A stretch of DNA of 64,000 nucleotides from Apodemus sylvaticus (GCF_947179515.1 NC_067472.1:170675107-170739106), one strand, 5' to 3'; positions 20,979-30,541 are shown, counted from the first letter of the stretch. Program-made: numbers and translations. Notes: generated by a model from the letters alone, not told the origin.

Positions 20979-23900
20979 CAACTCCTTCTTTTGGGAGAGG
21001 GTCTCACTGTGTATTTCTGGCTGCCCTTGAACTCACAGACATGACCTGCCTCTGCCTACCCTGCTGGGATTAAAGGTGTGCACCCCCCCCCCCCACACCG
21101 GTCTCCTCCACTTCTCACAGTCCATCCCAGTGTGTGTCAGGTGCACCGTCCGCACCTCCCTGCCTTGTCTCTGTTCCCCCCTCCCCGTGTCTCACATTGC
21201 ACGAGTCCTTTCGGTCCTGTCCTCCTCCAGCGCAGAACATACTGAGGTGGTACACAGAGTCGTACAGCAGCCTGCAAGTCTTCTCTGATGCCACCGAGAG
21301 ATTCACACACTGCAGGAGGCTGGGCTGTTTCCCTGGGACACACAAGGGAGGGTCAGTCCGCTGGGGCTGTGTGGAGGAAGTTCTCAGAGAGGGCAGCCCT
21401 GTTCCCAGAAGCTCACCGTTCTTTAGCTGACCCCAACCAGAGACTAGGCAGGTATCCCCAGGAGTGGGGCACCGGGTCGCCACAGGGATGCGCCTGATGG
21501 TGTTAGACTCCACCACTGATTCGTTCAGCTTGATGAGCATGAGGTCGTTGGCAAAAGAAGGATCATTGTAGTTCGGGTGTTGGATGGAGAGGTGGGCCTC
21601 TAACATCCGGCTACCAGGCTCTCGGGAGGCTTCCAGGTTGTGCAGGCCCAGTCCGACCATGTAGGCGCTGAGGATCACCAGCGGCTGAGTATACAGTGGC
21701 ATCTGTGTCTCCCATCTCATCCTCCACCCTAAAGCTACAGTGATCTCCAGCATCGCCTTTCCCTTCCCACTGGACTGTCCTGGTTGCTTAGGTTTAGGTT
21801 CCCCTCACAGGTCAACACCGTGGCCGCTTGCGCGCCCTCTGCAGGCCGCGTCTGATATCGACCCCCCTCCCCTCGGCCCGACCACCCCCACTCACTCCTG
21901 TATGCAGTGTGCTGCTGACAGCACCCACTGCGGATGCACCAGGACGCCCGAGCAGAAAAAACCATTGTCTTCTGAGAACAGGGCCGCCTGCCAGGGCTGC
22001 GAGTGTGGGAGGCAGTCCTGGCCTTGTATGATCCGGCTGCTGACACTTGAGGCCGAGGCTCCTAGGGATGGAGTCGGGATTGGGAGGTCTGGGGTGTGGA
22101 GCAGGGGGCGTTTCTAGCCTTCTGGGATGGGGGCAGGGTTCCCGATGAGAGCTCAGAGCTATGGGGGTGATGTGTGAGCGAAGGGATGTAATCAGAGGTT
22201 GCAGCGAGGGTGTGTGTGTGTTGGTGGGGGGATGGTCGAGACCGAAACAAACTATGAATCCTGGATTAGAGTTCTTTCCCCACAGGGTCTGAGTGAAGGG
22301 GAGTAGATAAAACTTCAGGGCGAGGCCATGGTAGGGAACCAGTTCAAGAGATAGGATTAGAGTTCCTAAGGGTAGGATATCAAAGTTAAGGACTTGGTTA
22401 AGAGTTTGGGGATGGAATCAGGGTTCTAGGGTCTGGGCCATTGCTGGAGACAGGTTAAGGACACGGACACGGTGGCGCTGTCCCTGGAGGTAAGATTCAG
22501 TGCAGGGGCTTGGTCAGGCCTTTGGGAGTGGATCCACAACTGGAGACAGGATGAGGGTGCTGGACCAGGGAGAGTTGGAGAGCAGAAATGTGTCTAGGGC
22601 TTCCCAGATCCCAGGGGAGGTGTCATGGAAAAGGGGGAGGAAATAGCTTTGAAGGTGGGTGGTCAGGACAAGAGTCTGGACTGGGTGCAGGCAGGGCTCA
22701 CCCTAGCAGGGTGTCAGTGTAGAGACCTTGGTCTCTGCCTCCTGAGGATTAGGGTTCACCACATAACCTGGGCAGTTCGGGGATGTGGGAATGGCTGGGG
22801 ACAGGTAAAGAGGCTGGAGCAGGATTCTGAGAGGCCGAGTGGGGTCTAAGAAGAGGAGTATGGGTGAAGCTTCAGTGTTCATAGAGGTCAAGGTCAGAGG
22901 GAGGAGAATTACCGTGAAGGGGCGGGCAGAGTCAGGACTGATGGTGATGCAGGATTAGGACTTGGGACTAGTCTTCAGTCGCCAAGCAACTGGCGCTTGG
23001 AGTGGACTGCAAACTTCGGGGTAGGGTCAGGATTGAGATGGGTGGGGTCAGGACTCAGAGGGATGGGATCAGGGCTGAGAGGGGTGGGGTCAGGATTGAG
23101 AGGGGTGGGGTCAGAACTGATAGGGGTGGGGTCAGGGCTGAGATGGGTGGGGTCAGAACTCAGAGGGGTGGAGTCAGGGCTGAGAGGGGTGGGGTCAGAA
23201 CTCAGAGGGGTGGAGTCAGGGCTGATAGGGGTGGGTCAGGGCTGAGATGGGTGGGGTCAGGACTCAGGGGGTGGAGTCAGGGCTGATAGAGGTGGGGTCA
23301 GGGCTCAGACGGGTGGGGTCAGGTCCCTTGAGAGGAATTTAAGTCAGAGGCCTCCTTAAGCTGAGAACCAGGATCAGCACACTGGATGTAGGGTCATTTG
23401 TCAGGAGAGCAGGTCAGCTTGGATTCTCAGGCTGGTCTTCAGGACCAGGAACCATTTTTCTCTCACACAGTCATGACTCTAGGAGCTGTTCAGTCTTTGT
23501 GGCACAGCCGTGCTTCGACGCCCCTCCCCACAGACACACCCAGCCACAAACCCATTCACCCAGGCAACATCATTATCCAGGAGGGGCTGGGAGCTCAGCC
23601 GACCGAGTTCTGGCTTAGCATGCACAAAGCTTTGGGTTTGAATCCCGGTACCACAGCGCCACGTAAAACTGGGCATGGAGGGAGAGGCAGAAGGATCGGA
23701 AGTTTAAGGTTGTTCTTGGCAGCTTAGTGAATTCAAGGCCAGCCTGAGCTAAGTAAGACTCTTAAAAAAAAACAAATAAGTGGGCCAGGTACCAACTCTA
23801 GCACTCAGGAGACAGAGACAGGCTTACTTCTGAAAGTTCGAGACCAGCCTCTTGTACACAGGGAGTTTAACAGAATCATCCGGTCACTCAGGAGCAGGTC

Positions 23901-24149
23901 CCGCCTTCCCTTAGTGGCACAGACTGTCACTCATTCTCAGGACCTGTCACCCTTTTCAGCCATGGCCACACACAGTCACATCACACTGCCACCTCAGACG
24001 GTCAGAAGCAGTAGGACACTGAGTCACGCTGTTGGCTGACACTGTTCACCCAGACACACGCCACGAGACACACGCACTCAGATACCTGTGACCTCGAGGA
24101 TGAGGTACGCCAGGAAGCAGCCCCAGGGGCTTCGTGCAGTGACCATCAT
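20379..24149 (-). CDS. Klk4: Kallikrein-related peptidase 4 (enamel matrix serine protease 1)
   Basis: Secreted S1A serine protease that degrades enamel matrix proteins (amelogenin, enamelin) during enamel maturation. Coding parts, in transcript order: 24149-24086, 22061-21896, 21667-21417, 21332-21196, 20531-20379. Introns are GT-AG; exon phases are 1, 2, 1, 0. The last two exons (137 and 153 nt) are the usual kallikrein sizes. The 771-nt frame encodes 256 residues (human KLK4: 254). It starts with Met-Met and a hydrophobic signal peptide to about residue 25. A short propeptide ends at Arg31, before the mature start IIQGQDC at 32-38. The triad is His73 (LSAAHC), Asp118 (NDLMLIKL) and Ser209 (GDSGGP); Asp203 gives trypsin-like S1 specificity. 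There are twelve cysteines (six expected disulfides) and sequons at Asn125, Asn171 and Asn216. The LGLHNLE, CAGGGQD and TNLCKFT segments match KLK4 rather than other kallikreins. No frameshift or stop is seen. Confidence 0.96.
20532..21195 (-). other. Klk4: Klk4 intron 5 with old B1-like SINEs
   Basis: 664 nt. It contains two diverged minus-orientation B1-like pieces: about 20803-20903 ('gagtcacaatctcactaagt') and about 20993-21082 ('gagagggtctcactgtgtat', then 'gctgggattaaaggtgtgca'). A CTCCTT-rich patch (20928-20990) lies between them and a C-run near 21084-21095. Confidence 0.8.
21196..21332 (-). other. Klk4: Klk4 exon 5
   Basis: 137 nt, the canonical size of this exon in kallikreins. Acceptor tgtgtcccAG, donor AAT|GTGAGA. 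It encodes the end of Gly161 to Asn206, including Cys169, Cys180, Cys194, Cys205 and the S1 pocket Asp203. Confidence 0.96.
21333..21416 (-). other. Klk4: Klk4 intron 4: 84 nt, in frame, no stop
   Basis: Very short intron bounded by GTGAGC and CCCAG. Its length is a multiple of three, and the reading frame of exon 4 continues through it into exon 5 without a stop. Retention would insert 28 residues between Asn160 and Lys162, keeping the rest of the protease in frame. Confidence 0.9.
21417..21667 (-). other. Klk4: Klk4 exon 4
   Basis: 251 nt. Acceptor gatcctcAG, donor AACG|GTGAGC. It encodes Asp77 (split codon) to Asn160, including the catalytic Asp118 and the kallikrein-loop region around residues 86-100, sequon Asn125, Cys143 and Cys150. 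Confidence 0.95.
21668..21895 (-). other. Klk4: Klk4 intron 3
   Basis: 228 nt with GTGAGT donor and CTCAG acceptor. No repeat element recognised inside. Confidence 0.9.
21896..22061 (-). other. Klk4: Klk4 exon 3
   Basis: 166 nt. Acceptor catccctAG, donor GGA|GTGAGT. It encodes the end of the signal peptide, the propeptide ending at Arg31, the mature N terminus IIQGQDC and the catalytic His73. Confidence 0.95.
23004..23320. repeat. ~21-bp G-rich minisatellite in Klk4 intron 2
   Basis: About 15 copies of a ~21-bp unit of the form 'gtggggtcagg(a/g)ctgagag' with variants gataggg and gagatg. G runs of three to four recur on the plus strand, so the transcript carries the C-rich strand. The glycine/arginine-rich frames over it are artefacts. 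Confidence 0.92.
23580..23780 (+). mobile_element. B4 SINE (ID-B1 composite)
   Basis: Left part is ID/tRNA-like ('ggggctgggagctcagccga', 'gcatgcacaaagctttgggt', 'gaatcccggtaccacagcgc'). The right part is B1-like ('ggcagaaggatcggaagttt', 'aaggccagcctgagctaagt', 'actcttaaaaaaaaac'). This order defines B4. It sits antisense in Klk4 intron 2. Confidence 0.82.
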
Positions 24150-24157
24150 GCTGGCTC
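24086..24157 (-). other. Klk4: Klk4 exon 2 (start codon exon)
   Basis: Acceptor tcatttcCAG, then eight untranslated bases before ATGATGG at 24149. It encodes the first 21 residues (positively charged Arg6, then a hydrophobic core around CFLAYLIL) and ends in phase 1 at donor CACAG|GTATCT. The first ATG was chosen because it is the first in the spliced leader; Met2 is equally close to a good context. Confidence 0.94.
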
Positions 24158-24254
24158 CTGGAAATGAAGACAAGTGAAGTGAATCTGGGCGGCCGTCTTA
24201 CTCCCCGTCTCCCCATAATCTCCTTCTTGCCTTTTTCATTTGTGGGGATGTGAC

Positions 24255-24311
<57 letters not shown>

Positions 24312-24536
24312 AGAAGAAGGAGGAGGAGGAGGAGGAGGAGGAGGAGGAGGAGGAAGAGGCATCTATTTAGGGACAGGATGCATGTGAAGAAATGGAGGTG
24401 TAGATTTTCACTTAGGACAGACCCTGAGAGGGCAGTCAGGAGGTCTGTCCGGTCGGAGGCAGCCTGAGGGGCAGAGGATGAGTGCAGGGATGCTTCTAAA
24501 CAGGGAGGGTGAGAGAAAGAGCAGAGAGGGTCTCAC
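24158..24536 (-). other. Klk4: Klk4 intron 1
   Basis: 379 nt between the non-coding exon and the start-codon exon. About a quarter of it is a purine (GA)n(GAG)n tract on the plus strand. Confidence 0.8.
24256..24357. repeat. (GA)n(GAA/GAG)n microsatellite in Klk4 intron 1
   Basis: About 25 GA units followed by three GAA units and about 13 GAG-type units. Confidence 0.95.
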
Positions 24537-24598
24537 CTGCTGTCTCTGAGCTCTGAGCTCCGGATTCTGCTGAGCTGAGCGGAGCTGAGGTGATTTGC
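24537..24598 (-). other. Klk4: Klk4 exon 1, non-coding (predicted)
   Basis: Bounded downstream by the donor CAGCAG|GTGAGACC. The upstream limit is set by spacing of about 30 bp from the TATA box. It contains no ATG in this span, so it is purely leader. Kallikreins with a 5' untranslated first exon are common. Confidence 0.6.
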
Positions 24599-24620
24599 TG
24601 CCCACAGGGGCCCCCACAGG

Positions 24621-24630
24621 GCTTATAAGC
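24621..24630 (-). promoter_or_regulatory. Klk4: TATA box of the Klk4 promoter
   Basis: The decamer GCTTATAAGC reads identically on both strands. On the minus strand TATAA starts at 24627, about 30 bp before the predicted start of exon 1. Its position relative to the exon 1 splice donor and the coding exons makes it the best core promoter candidate. Confidence 0.65.
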
Positions 24631-25119
24631 TTCCTCAGCTGGGGCTGGCCTGCCCCCCAGGGGACACACTCCATACGTCAGGTGCTGCAGGCTGCAGCTC
24701 AGAGCCTGCAGGTTGCCTCCGTGCCAGGTGGAGTCTGGGGCACAGGGAGGGCACAGTGTGCAGACCCCAGCCTCACTGGCCTTCACTCTTCCCCTCCCTC
24801 CTCCCTCCTCATGCTCATTCCTTCATTCATCCATTCCTTCTCTCAGGCTTCACTAAGTGAATTTTCCCCTGCCTCGCTCCCATAGTCTCCGTCCGTGTGT
24901 CCTTCCTGTGCGTCCTCTGAACACTGCCCCAGCATCAGACACAGCCTGCATCTCATACTTCCTTGGAAATCTTAATTGTGACCCGCCTCTCCATCTTCCT
25001 CCCCCCTCCCCCCCTATAGGATCAGGGCAAGCGTCACTCCATGCTCAGCCTGAATTCAGATAACCCTGCACGCAGATCCTCCCTCTGCAGGTGTCCTGGT
25101 GCAGAGGCTCCTGGGAACG
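24631..25119. other. Klk4 proximal upstream region
   Basis: Promoter-proximal sequence, moderately GC-rich, no repeat element recognised up to the 36-bp array. Specific transcription-factor sites were not assigned. Confidence 0.4.
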
Positions 25120-25418
25120 AGGGCATGATGGAGGTGCCCCTCAGTCAACAGGAACGGAGTGTGATGGAGGTGCCCCTCAGTCAACAGGAACGGGGAGTGA
25201 TGGAGGTGCCCCTCAGTCAACAGGAACGGGGTGTGATGGAGGTGCACACCCCTTAATCAACAGGAACGGGGTGTGATGGAGGTGCCCCTCAGTCAACAGG
25301 AACGGGGTGTGATGGAGGTGCCCCTCAGTCAACAGGAACGGGGTTCGATGGCGGTGTCCCTCAGTCAACAGGAACGGGGTTTGATGGAGGTGCCCCTCAG
25401 TCAACAGGAACGGAGACA
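25120..25418. repeat. 36-bp minisatellite upstream of Klk4
   Basis: Eight tandem copies built around 'cagtcaacaggaacgg' with 'gtgatggaggtgcccct' between. One copy (near 25240-25260) is slightly longer and altered. Units abut directly without unique spacers. It lies 0.5-0.8 kb upstream of the TATA box. Confidence 0.95.
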
Positions 25419-25796
25419 CCTCATGCTTGGAGCTTCAGATCAGGGCGGGGACTAGGGAGAGTGGTGTCACCATGTTCCTGGGACTCTTGTCCCAGTGAGC
25501 AGGGGGAGAAATACAATCAAGAAAACAGAGGAATCAAGAAATAAATGGTAGATAGTAGCGTCTGAGCCAGAAGACTCTGGGGAAGAGTGGGGACCAGGCA
25601 AGTAAGGCTGCAGCAGAAGACGTCGGTGTGTGTCCATGGGCGATATTCCCTGGGAAGGAAGGCAGACAAGGCAGCCTTCAGAATGGCTGAGATGGCAAGG
25701 TTCAGCGGTAGAGGAAGTGGCATGACTTGTTTACTTTGTGAAATTGCTCTTGGTGGAGAGGTAGGGATTGAAGGGAAAGCACTGAGATTCAAGTGG
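25419..25796. other. Spacer between two minisatellites
   Basis: Unique sequence of about 380 bp with no recognised feature. Confidence 0.4.
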
Positions 25797-26425
25797 GAGA
25801 TGCTGGGGTCCAGTGGGAGATGCTGGGATCCAGTGGGAGATGCTGGGGTCCAGTGGGAGATGCTGGGATCCAGTGGGAGATGCTGGGGTCCAGTGGGAGA
25901 TGCTGGGGTCCAGTGGGAGATGCTGGGATCCAGTGGGAGATGCTGGGATCCAGTGGGAGATGCTGGGGTCCAGTGGGAGATGCTGGGATCCAGTGGGAGA
26001 TGCTGGGATCCAGTGGGAGATGCTGGGATCCAGTGGGAGATGCTGGGATCCAGTGGGAAATGCTGGGATCCAGTGGGAGATGCTGGGATCCAGTGGGAGA
26101 TGCTGGGATCCAGTGAGAGATGCTGGGATCCAGTGGGAGATGCTGGGATCCAGTGGGAGATGCTGGGATCCAGTAGGAGATGCTGGGGTCCAGTGGGAGA
26201 TGTTGGGATCCAGTGGGAGATGCTGGGATCCAGTAGGAGATGCTGGGGTCCAGTGGGAGATGCTGGGATCCAGTGGGAGATGCTGGGGTCCAGGAGGGAG
26301 ATGTTGGGATCCAGTGGGAAATGCTGGGGTACAGGAGGGAGATGCTGGGGTCCAGTGGGAGATGCTGGGGTCCAGGAGGGAGATGCTGGGGTCCAGTGGG
26401 AGATGCTGGGGTCCAGGAGGGAGAT
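25797..26425. repeat. 20-bp minisatellite upstream of Klk4
   Basis: About 31 copies of the 20-bp unit 'gatgctgggatccagtggga'. Copies alternate ggatcc and gggtcc, and the right-hand end switches to 21-bp variants with 'ccaggaggga'. The unit is not a multiple of three and lacks stops in several frames, so it yields 107-341-residue frames on both strands (SISHWIPASPTGSQ- or VGDAGIQWEMLGSS-like). These are artefacts. Confidence 0.97.
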
Positions 26426-27189
26426 GCCGGGCACATCAGGTCTTATAGGTGCATACTGTGATTGGCGAGGCCAGTACTGATGACAGAGAAGCCAGCTAAG
26501 GCAAAGAGCAGAGAGGTGGGTGGCGCTTCTCTGTCTTCCCACTGGGTCAGGTGGAGGTGACCTGGAGTTAAGGACCTAGGTAGTGGGGACATTTCTGGTC
26601 CCACATGTTGGGGTTATTTGCACTGAGATGGGAATCCACTTCAGAGACAAGGAGGGACAGATGTGAACCAAGAGAACTGGGAGATGCCAGACCACAGCGG
26701 GATGTGAAGGCTCGGAGAGAGACCTGGAGATCTGAAGATGGGAAGGGCAGAAGCACACATGACAACCTCATGTTCATTCCTCACCGGAGGATTCTGGGTA
26801 GGGGCTTCACGCCATTCATCTCTCAGAGACCATGGGGAAACTTATGCACGTTTCTGTTTGTGTGTGAGTTCTCTGAACACCTGCTTTCCTCTAGGCTGGG
26901 AGTCTTTCAAGGACAGATTCCTGTGTCTTATTTTTGCTGATGTTTATTCACTATGGAAGGGTTAAACAGGTGCATATAGCGATACAGATAGGACGGCAAG
27001 CGCTGAGGCAGATGGGGAGAAAGGGGACTGTAACAGACATGGTAATAGGTTACTATTAATTTACTTAACTTTTGAATTAGTTACAGTCTGGGGATCACTC
27101 CTCTGCTCTGGCTCTACCTTCAGGGTTTGCACACAGTAGGACTGGAAGATTCTTTACCCAGTGTGCTTGGGCCAGAAGAAACTGAGACC
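26426..27189. other. Intergenic sequence, nothing recognised
   Basis: Unique sequence; no exon or clear repeat. Confidence 0.35.
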
Positions 27190-27293
27190 TTTCTTCCTTC
27201 CTTCCTTCCTTCCTTCCTTCCTTTCTTTCTTTCCTTCCTTCCTTCCTTCTTTCTTTCCTTCCTTCTTTCCTTCTTTCTTTCCTTCCTTCCTTC

Positions 27294-27392
<99 letters not shown>

Positions 27393-27394
27393 TC
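27190..27394. repeat. (CTTC)n(CTTT)n tetranucleotide tract
   Basis: About 200 bp of mixed CTTC and CTTT, ending in about 24 pure TTTC units. The SFFLSFF and KERKKERK frames are artefacts. Confidence 0.97.
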
Positions 27395-27419
27395 CTTATA
27401 CCACCCCTTTGTGTGTGTG

Positions 27420-27690
27420 TGTGTTTTCATGTGTGTGCATGTGTAAGGATGCATGTGTAAAGCCAGAGGTCGGCCTCAGCCACCGTTCCTTAGGTGTTAC
27501 CCCTCTCTCTTATTTTTTGAAGACAGGGTCTCTCCATGGCTTGTGACTCACTCACTGGTTTAGTGAGGCTGAGTCCCAGGGGTCCTGGCTTTTCTGTTTT
27601 TGTTTTTTCATCTATTTTCAGGGGATGGTAGTCAGGTCCTCATGTTTGCAAGGCATTTTACCCACTGAGCCATCTCCTCACCCTGAATCT
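27420..27690 (-). mobile_element. tRNA-derived SINE, diverged
   Basis: Minus orientation with 'gccagaggtcggcctcagcc' and 'cccactgagccatctcctca' at the A-box side. A B1-like patch ('gaagacagggtctctccatg') lies in the middle, as in B3-related composites. Confidence 0.55.
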
Positions 27691-27720
27691 CAAGCATTTT
27701 CAAATACATGAGAAGTCAGT

Positions 27721-27898
27721 GAGACTGGAGAGATGGCTCAGTAGTTACAATCAAGACTGTTTGGCTCACAAATGCCTGTAACTCCAGTTCTGGGGGCTCT
27801 GTCGCCCTCTTCTGGCTTCCTTGGGCACTACACTCACGAGCACATACCCACACACAGCAACACACATTTAACTAAAACTAAGAATAAAATATTTTTTA
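27721..27898 (+). mobile_element. B3 SINE
   Basis: 'gactggagagatggctcagt', 'tgcctgtaactccagttctg', 'tcgccctcttctggcttcct', short (CA) run and 'aataaaatattttttaa' tail. Internal deletion after the A box. Confidence 0.8.
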
Positions 27899-27904
27899 AA
27901 TTAT

Positions 27905-28160
27905 CAAAATTATCATGTTTATTTTTGTTTGGTGTGTATATATGTGCCTGTGTAAGTATGTTTGTAAGTATACATATATGTAAGTATGTATGTATGCGTG
28001 TATGTATGTATGTATGTATGTATGGGTACATGCATGCTACACACTTACCAAAGTCAGAGGAATCAGTTCTCTTCTCCTACCATGTGGGTCAAAGGATGGA
28101 ATTCAGAACTTCTGTAAGTGCACTCACTGATCCAGTTAGCCATCTTGGGCTCCTATTAAA
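27905..28160 (-). mobile_element. B3-like SINE with (GTAT)n expansion
   Basis: Minus orientation: 'tgtttggtgtgtatatatgt', a GTAT/TATG repeat (27950-28024), 'ctcctaccatgtgggtcaaa', then 'ccagttagccatcttgggct'. Confidence 0.6.
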
Positions 28161-28164
28161 CTGT

Positions 28165-28259
28165 TTCTGAAACAGAGTCACTGTGTAGCTCAGGGTGGCC
28201 TTGAATCCCAGATTATCCTGCCCCAGCTCCCTAAGTGCTAAGCTGGCAGGCTTGAGGCA

Positions 28260-28310
<51 letters not shown>
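28165..28310 (-). mobile_element. B1-like SINE plus (CA)n
   Basis: 'gaaacagagtcactgtgtag' and 'cagggtggccttgaatccca' in minus orientation. A (CA)n run at 28261-28308 follows. Confidence 0.65.
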
Positions 28311-28629
28311 GGCTTTACACAGTCTTTCTGACATGCTTTACCACAGGGAATTTACCAATTGAGAGTGTCATGTTGGAGTTCTATAAATGTAGATTTGAGG
28401 TGTTTTGGATTTACTGACTTAGAGACACACGGCCTGTGATTCTCTTGATGATTTTGTGGAATAGAGGTCTGTAAACTTCGTTTTACAGATGAGGAAACTG
28501 AGGCACAGAGAGAAAGTAAATACTGAAAGTCGGTTAAAGGCTGATGAACAGAACAAGACAATGAACTGAATGGATCCTGTACTGTGAGAAGGTGGCCAAA
28601 GTCAGACGTCGAGAAATGTGGGAGTCGGG
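28311..28629. other. Intergenic sequence, nothing recognised
   Basis: Includes 'acagatgaggaaactgaggc' near 28486, which recalls the core of an ancient MIR element, but too little surrounding similarity is visible to call it. Confidence 0.3.
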
Positions 28630-28875
28630 AGTAGAATAATAAAATATAATAAATATATAATGGTACTATTAGAAGTAATAATATTATTTATAATATTATA
28701 TGAACACCTAATAATAATATAAGTATAAATAATAAATTTATGTAATTATGTAACATATCCTACATTATATAATAAAATATGTATAACATTATAAATAATA
28801 TTATAAAAATAAATGTATAATATATAAACAATGTTAGTATAAACAGTAATATAATAAACAATTAATAATATTATT
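28630..28875. repeat. AT-rich low-complexity block
   Basis: About 245 bp, almost only A and T (TAATAATA/TATAAA patterns), with no tandem unit of fixed length. Confidence 0.9.
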
Positions 28876-29097
28876 AATACCAACTCAAAAATAGAATGGA
28901 AGACTAGCGTTTCTAGATCACCTCTATTTTGTATGTTGTTGGAATTGCTTTATAAACATGACTCTGAGAAGCCCAGAATTATGCCCAACTGTATAAACAG
29001 GAGGCAGACACACAGAGACGTCAAACTGTGGCCCATGCCACACAGCAGAGTGGAGGTGAACTTGAGACTTACAGCTTGAGAACAAAGTGTGTAGAGG

Positions 29098-29406
29098 TTT
29101 GAACATGCTTGGCCCAGGGAGTGGCACTATCAGGAGGCGTGGCCTTCATGGAGGAAGTGCCTCACCGAGGGGGGTGGGCTTTGAGACCTTCTCCTGGCTG
29201 CCTGGAAAACAGGGGTTCTCTCCTGTTTGCCTTCCAAACAAGATGTAGACCTCTCAGCTCCTCCTGCATCATGCCTGCCTGGATGCTGCCATGCTCCTGG
29301 CTTGATGATACTGGACTGAACCTGTGAGGCAGCCCCAGTGAAATGCTGCCCTTATAAGGGTGGCCTTGGTCATGGTGTCTGTTCACAGCGGTAAGACCCT
29401 AAGACA
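29098..29406 (+). mobile_element. Rodent LTR-like interspersed repeat
   Basis: Shares 'atgcttggcccagggagtggcactat' order, 'ggaggcgtggcc', 'tttgagacc', a central CTCAGC block and 'ggtcatggtgtct...accctaa-aga' end with the element at 36319-36642. The ~310-bp size and the accctaagaca-like end suggest a solitary rodent LTR, subfamily not determined. A URR1-type DNA element is the alternative. Confidence 0.6.
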
Positions 29407-30232
29407 GTGTGTATTGATCATACTCTTGCATTGCCTCTCAGGAAACTGCAGCTGTGGGATTTAACAGATGTCGTCGTGGTCCTGCAGGGACACAGGGTAT
29501 GGGGAGCCTACCCAGGCTGGACAGCTCTCACCTGAGCCATCTTCCCTTAGTGTTATGTACTGGTGAGGTGCAGCCCTGACAGGGGAAAACCAGAGGCAGC
29601 GAGTTTGGGGGGTGGGGTGCCAGGCAGAGCCTACCTAGCAAAACCGGAATAGCAGGTCCTTGTGCTACAGGCAGGCGAGCTGGGCTGCTTACCCAGGAAA
29701 CGCCTCTGTTTTAGAAGCCCAGACTTTCCTGGGGCTTCTAGGCTGCTAGGGGCCCAGGCAGTGTCTGGGAACCTGTTACATTTTCCTGCAAAACCTTCAA
29801 AACAGCTGAGGGTTGAAGCAGACCTGGCTTCAGGGGCAAAGGCAGGTGCCGTCCCTGCCTCACTCAATGGCAAGACGCTGTCTTAGGGCCTGCGACCTTC
29901 CATGAAGGCCAGTGCTCTCTGTCCTAAGAATGGACAAAGGATGACAGACCCAGTGGGAAAACCCACGGGGCTTCCAAGGAGAAGCCAGGACAAGGTTGGG
30001 GCAATCTCCAGGATCCCCTTAAGTGAAGATGGGGAGATTTGGGGGGAGAGAGAATTGGGGGGAGGTCTCAACAGTTTGTGGGGAGGGTCTGGCCTGGAGC
30101 AAGCACAGAGAACATAGCTGGACCCCAACAGTGAGACTGACAGCTGGGGTGGGGGGCTGGGCACTGAGTTGGGCCAGAAAAGAGGGGCATCGGTAAACAG
30201 CACTACAACCGCTCAGAGGGGAGCACAACTGC
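29407..30232. other. Intergenic sequence, nothing recognised
   Basis: Unique sequence with short chance frames; no domain recognised. Confidence 0.35.
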
Positions 30233-30541
30233 TGCTGGGGTGCAGCTCAGTGACAGGGCACACACACTAAGCAAGCGGACCTGGGTTCTGTCCCCAGTAA
30301 TTCTCCAGAACTGTACTCTGCTGATGGTGTTTCAATTTAGTCATAGTGAGAGCCTCTCTATCAAAATACAAAGGAAAGAGAGGGCTGGGGGTGTGCATGG
30401 GTGGGAGAGCCTTTGCCTAGAAGGGAGGGCCTGGGCATCTACCAGGGAGGGCCTGGGGACATGTCGCAGGGGTACTGTCTTAGTATGCACGAGACCCTGG
30501 GATGCATCCTATATCCACAGGGGAAAAAATAAAAAAAAATG
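30233..30541 (+). mobile_element. Two ID-like SINE fragments
   Basis: The first is 'ggggtgcagctcagtgacag' to 'gttctgtccccagtaa' (30237-30302). The second runs from 'ggctgggggtgtgcatg' (30383) to an A-rich tail at 30523-30541. Both carry the tRNA-Ala-like ID pattern in diverged form. Confidence 0.5.

Larger units (their letters stand above)
22062..24085 (-). other. Klk4: Klk4 intron 2
   Basis: About 2 kb, the largest intron. It contains a G-rich minisatellite (23004-23320) and a B4-type SINE (about 23580-23775). The remaining sequence shows no recognised element. Confidence 0.9.

Noticed and set aside
21115..21753. Single-exon 212-residue frame at Klk4
   Set aside because: It is exon 4, intron 4 and exon 5 read without splicing, with an intron 3 leader and a stop in intron 5. 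The spliced model is better supported; only the intron 4 read-through is kept as a finding.
25120..25418. 36-bp repeat array looking like a CRISPR array
   Set aside because: The units abut directly with no unique spacers, and the surrounding sequence is clearly mammalian. It is a minisatellite.
25517..26542. 341-residue minus-strand frame (and 297-residue plus-strand frame)
   Set aside because: Both run through the 20-bp tandem array, which lacks stops in several frames. The repetitive peptides have no start context or splice support and no domain.
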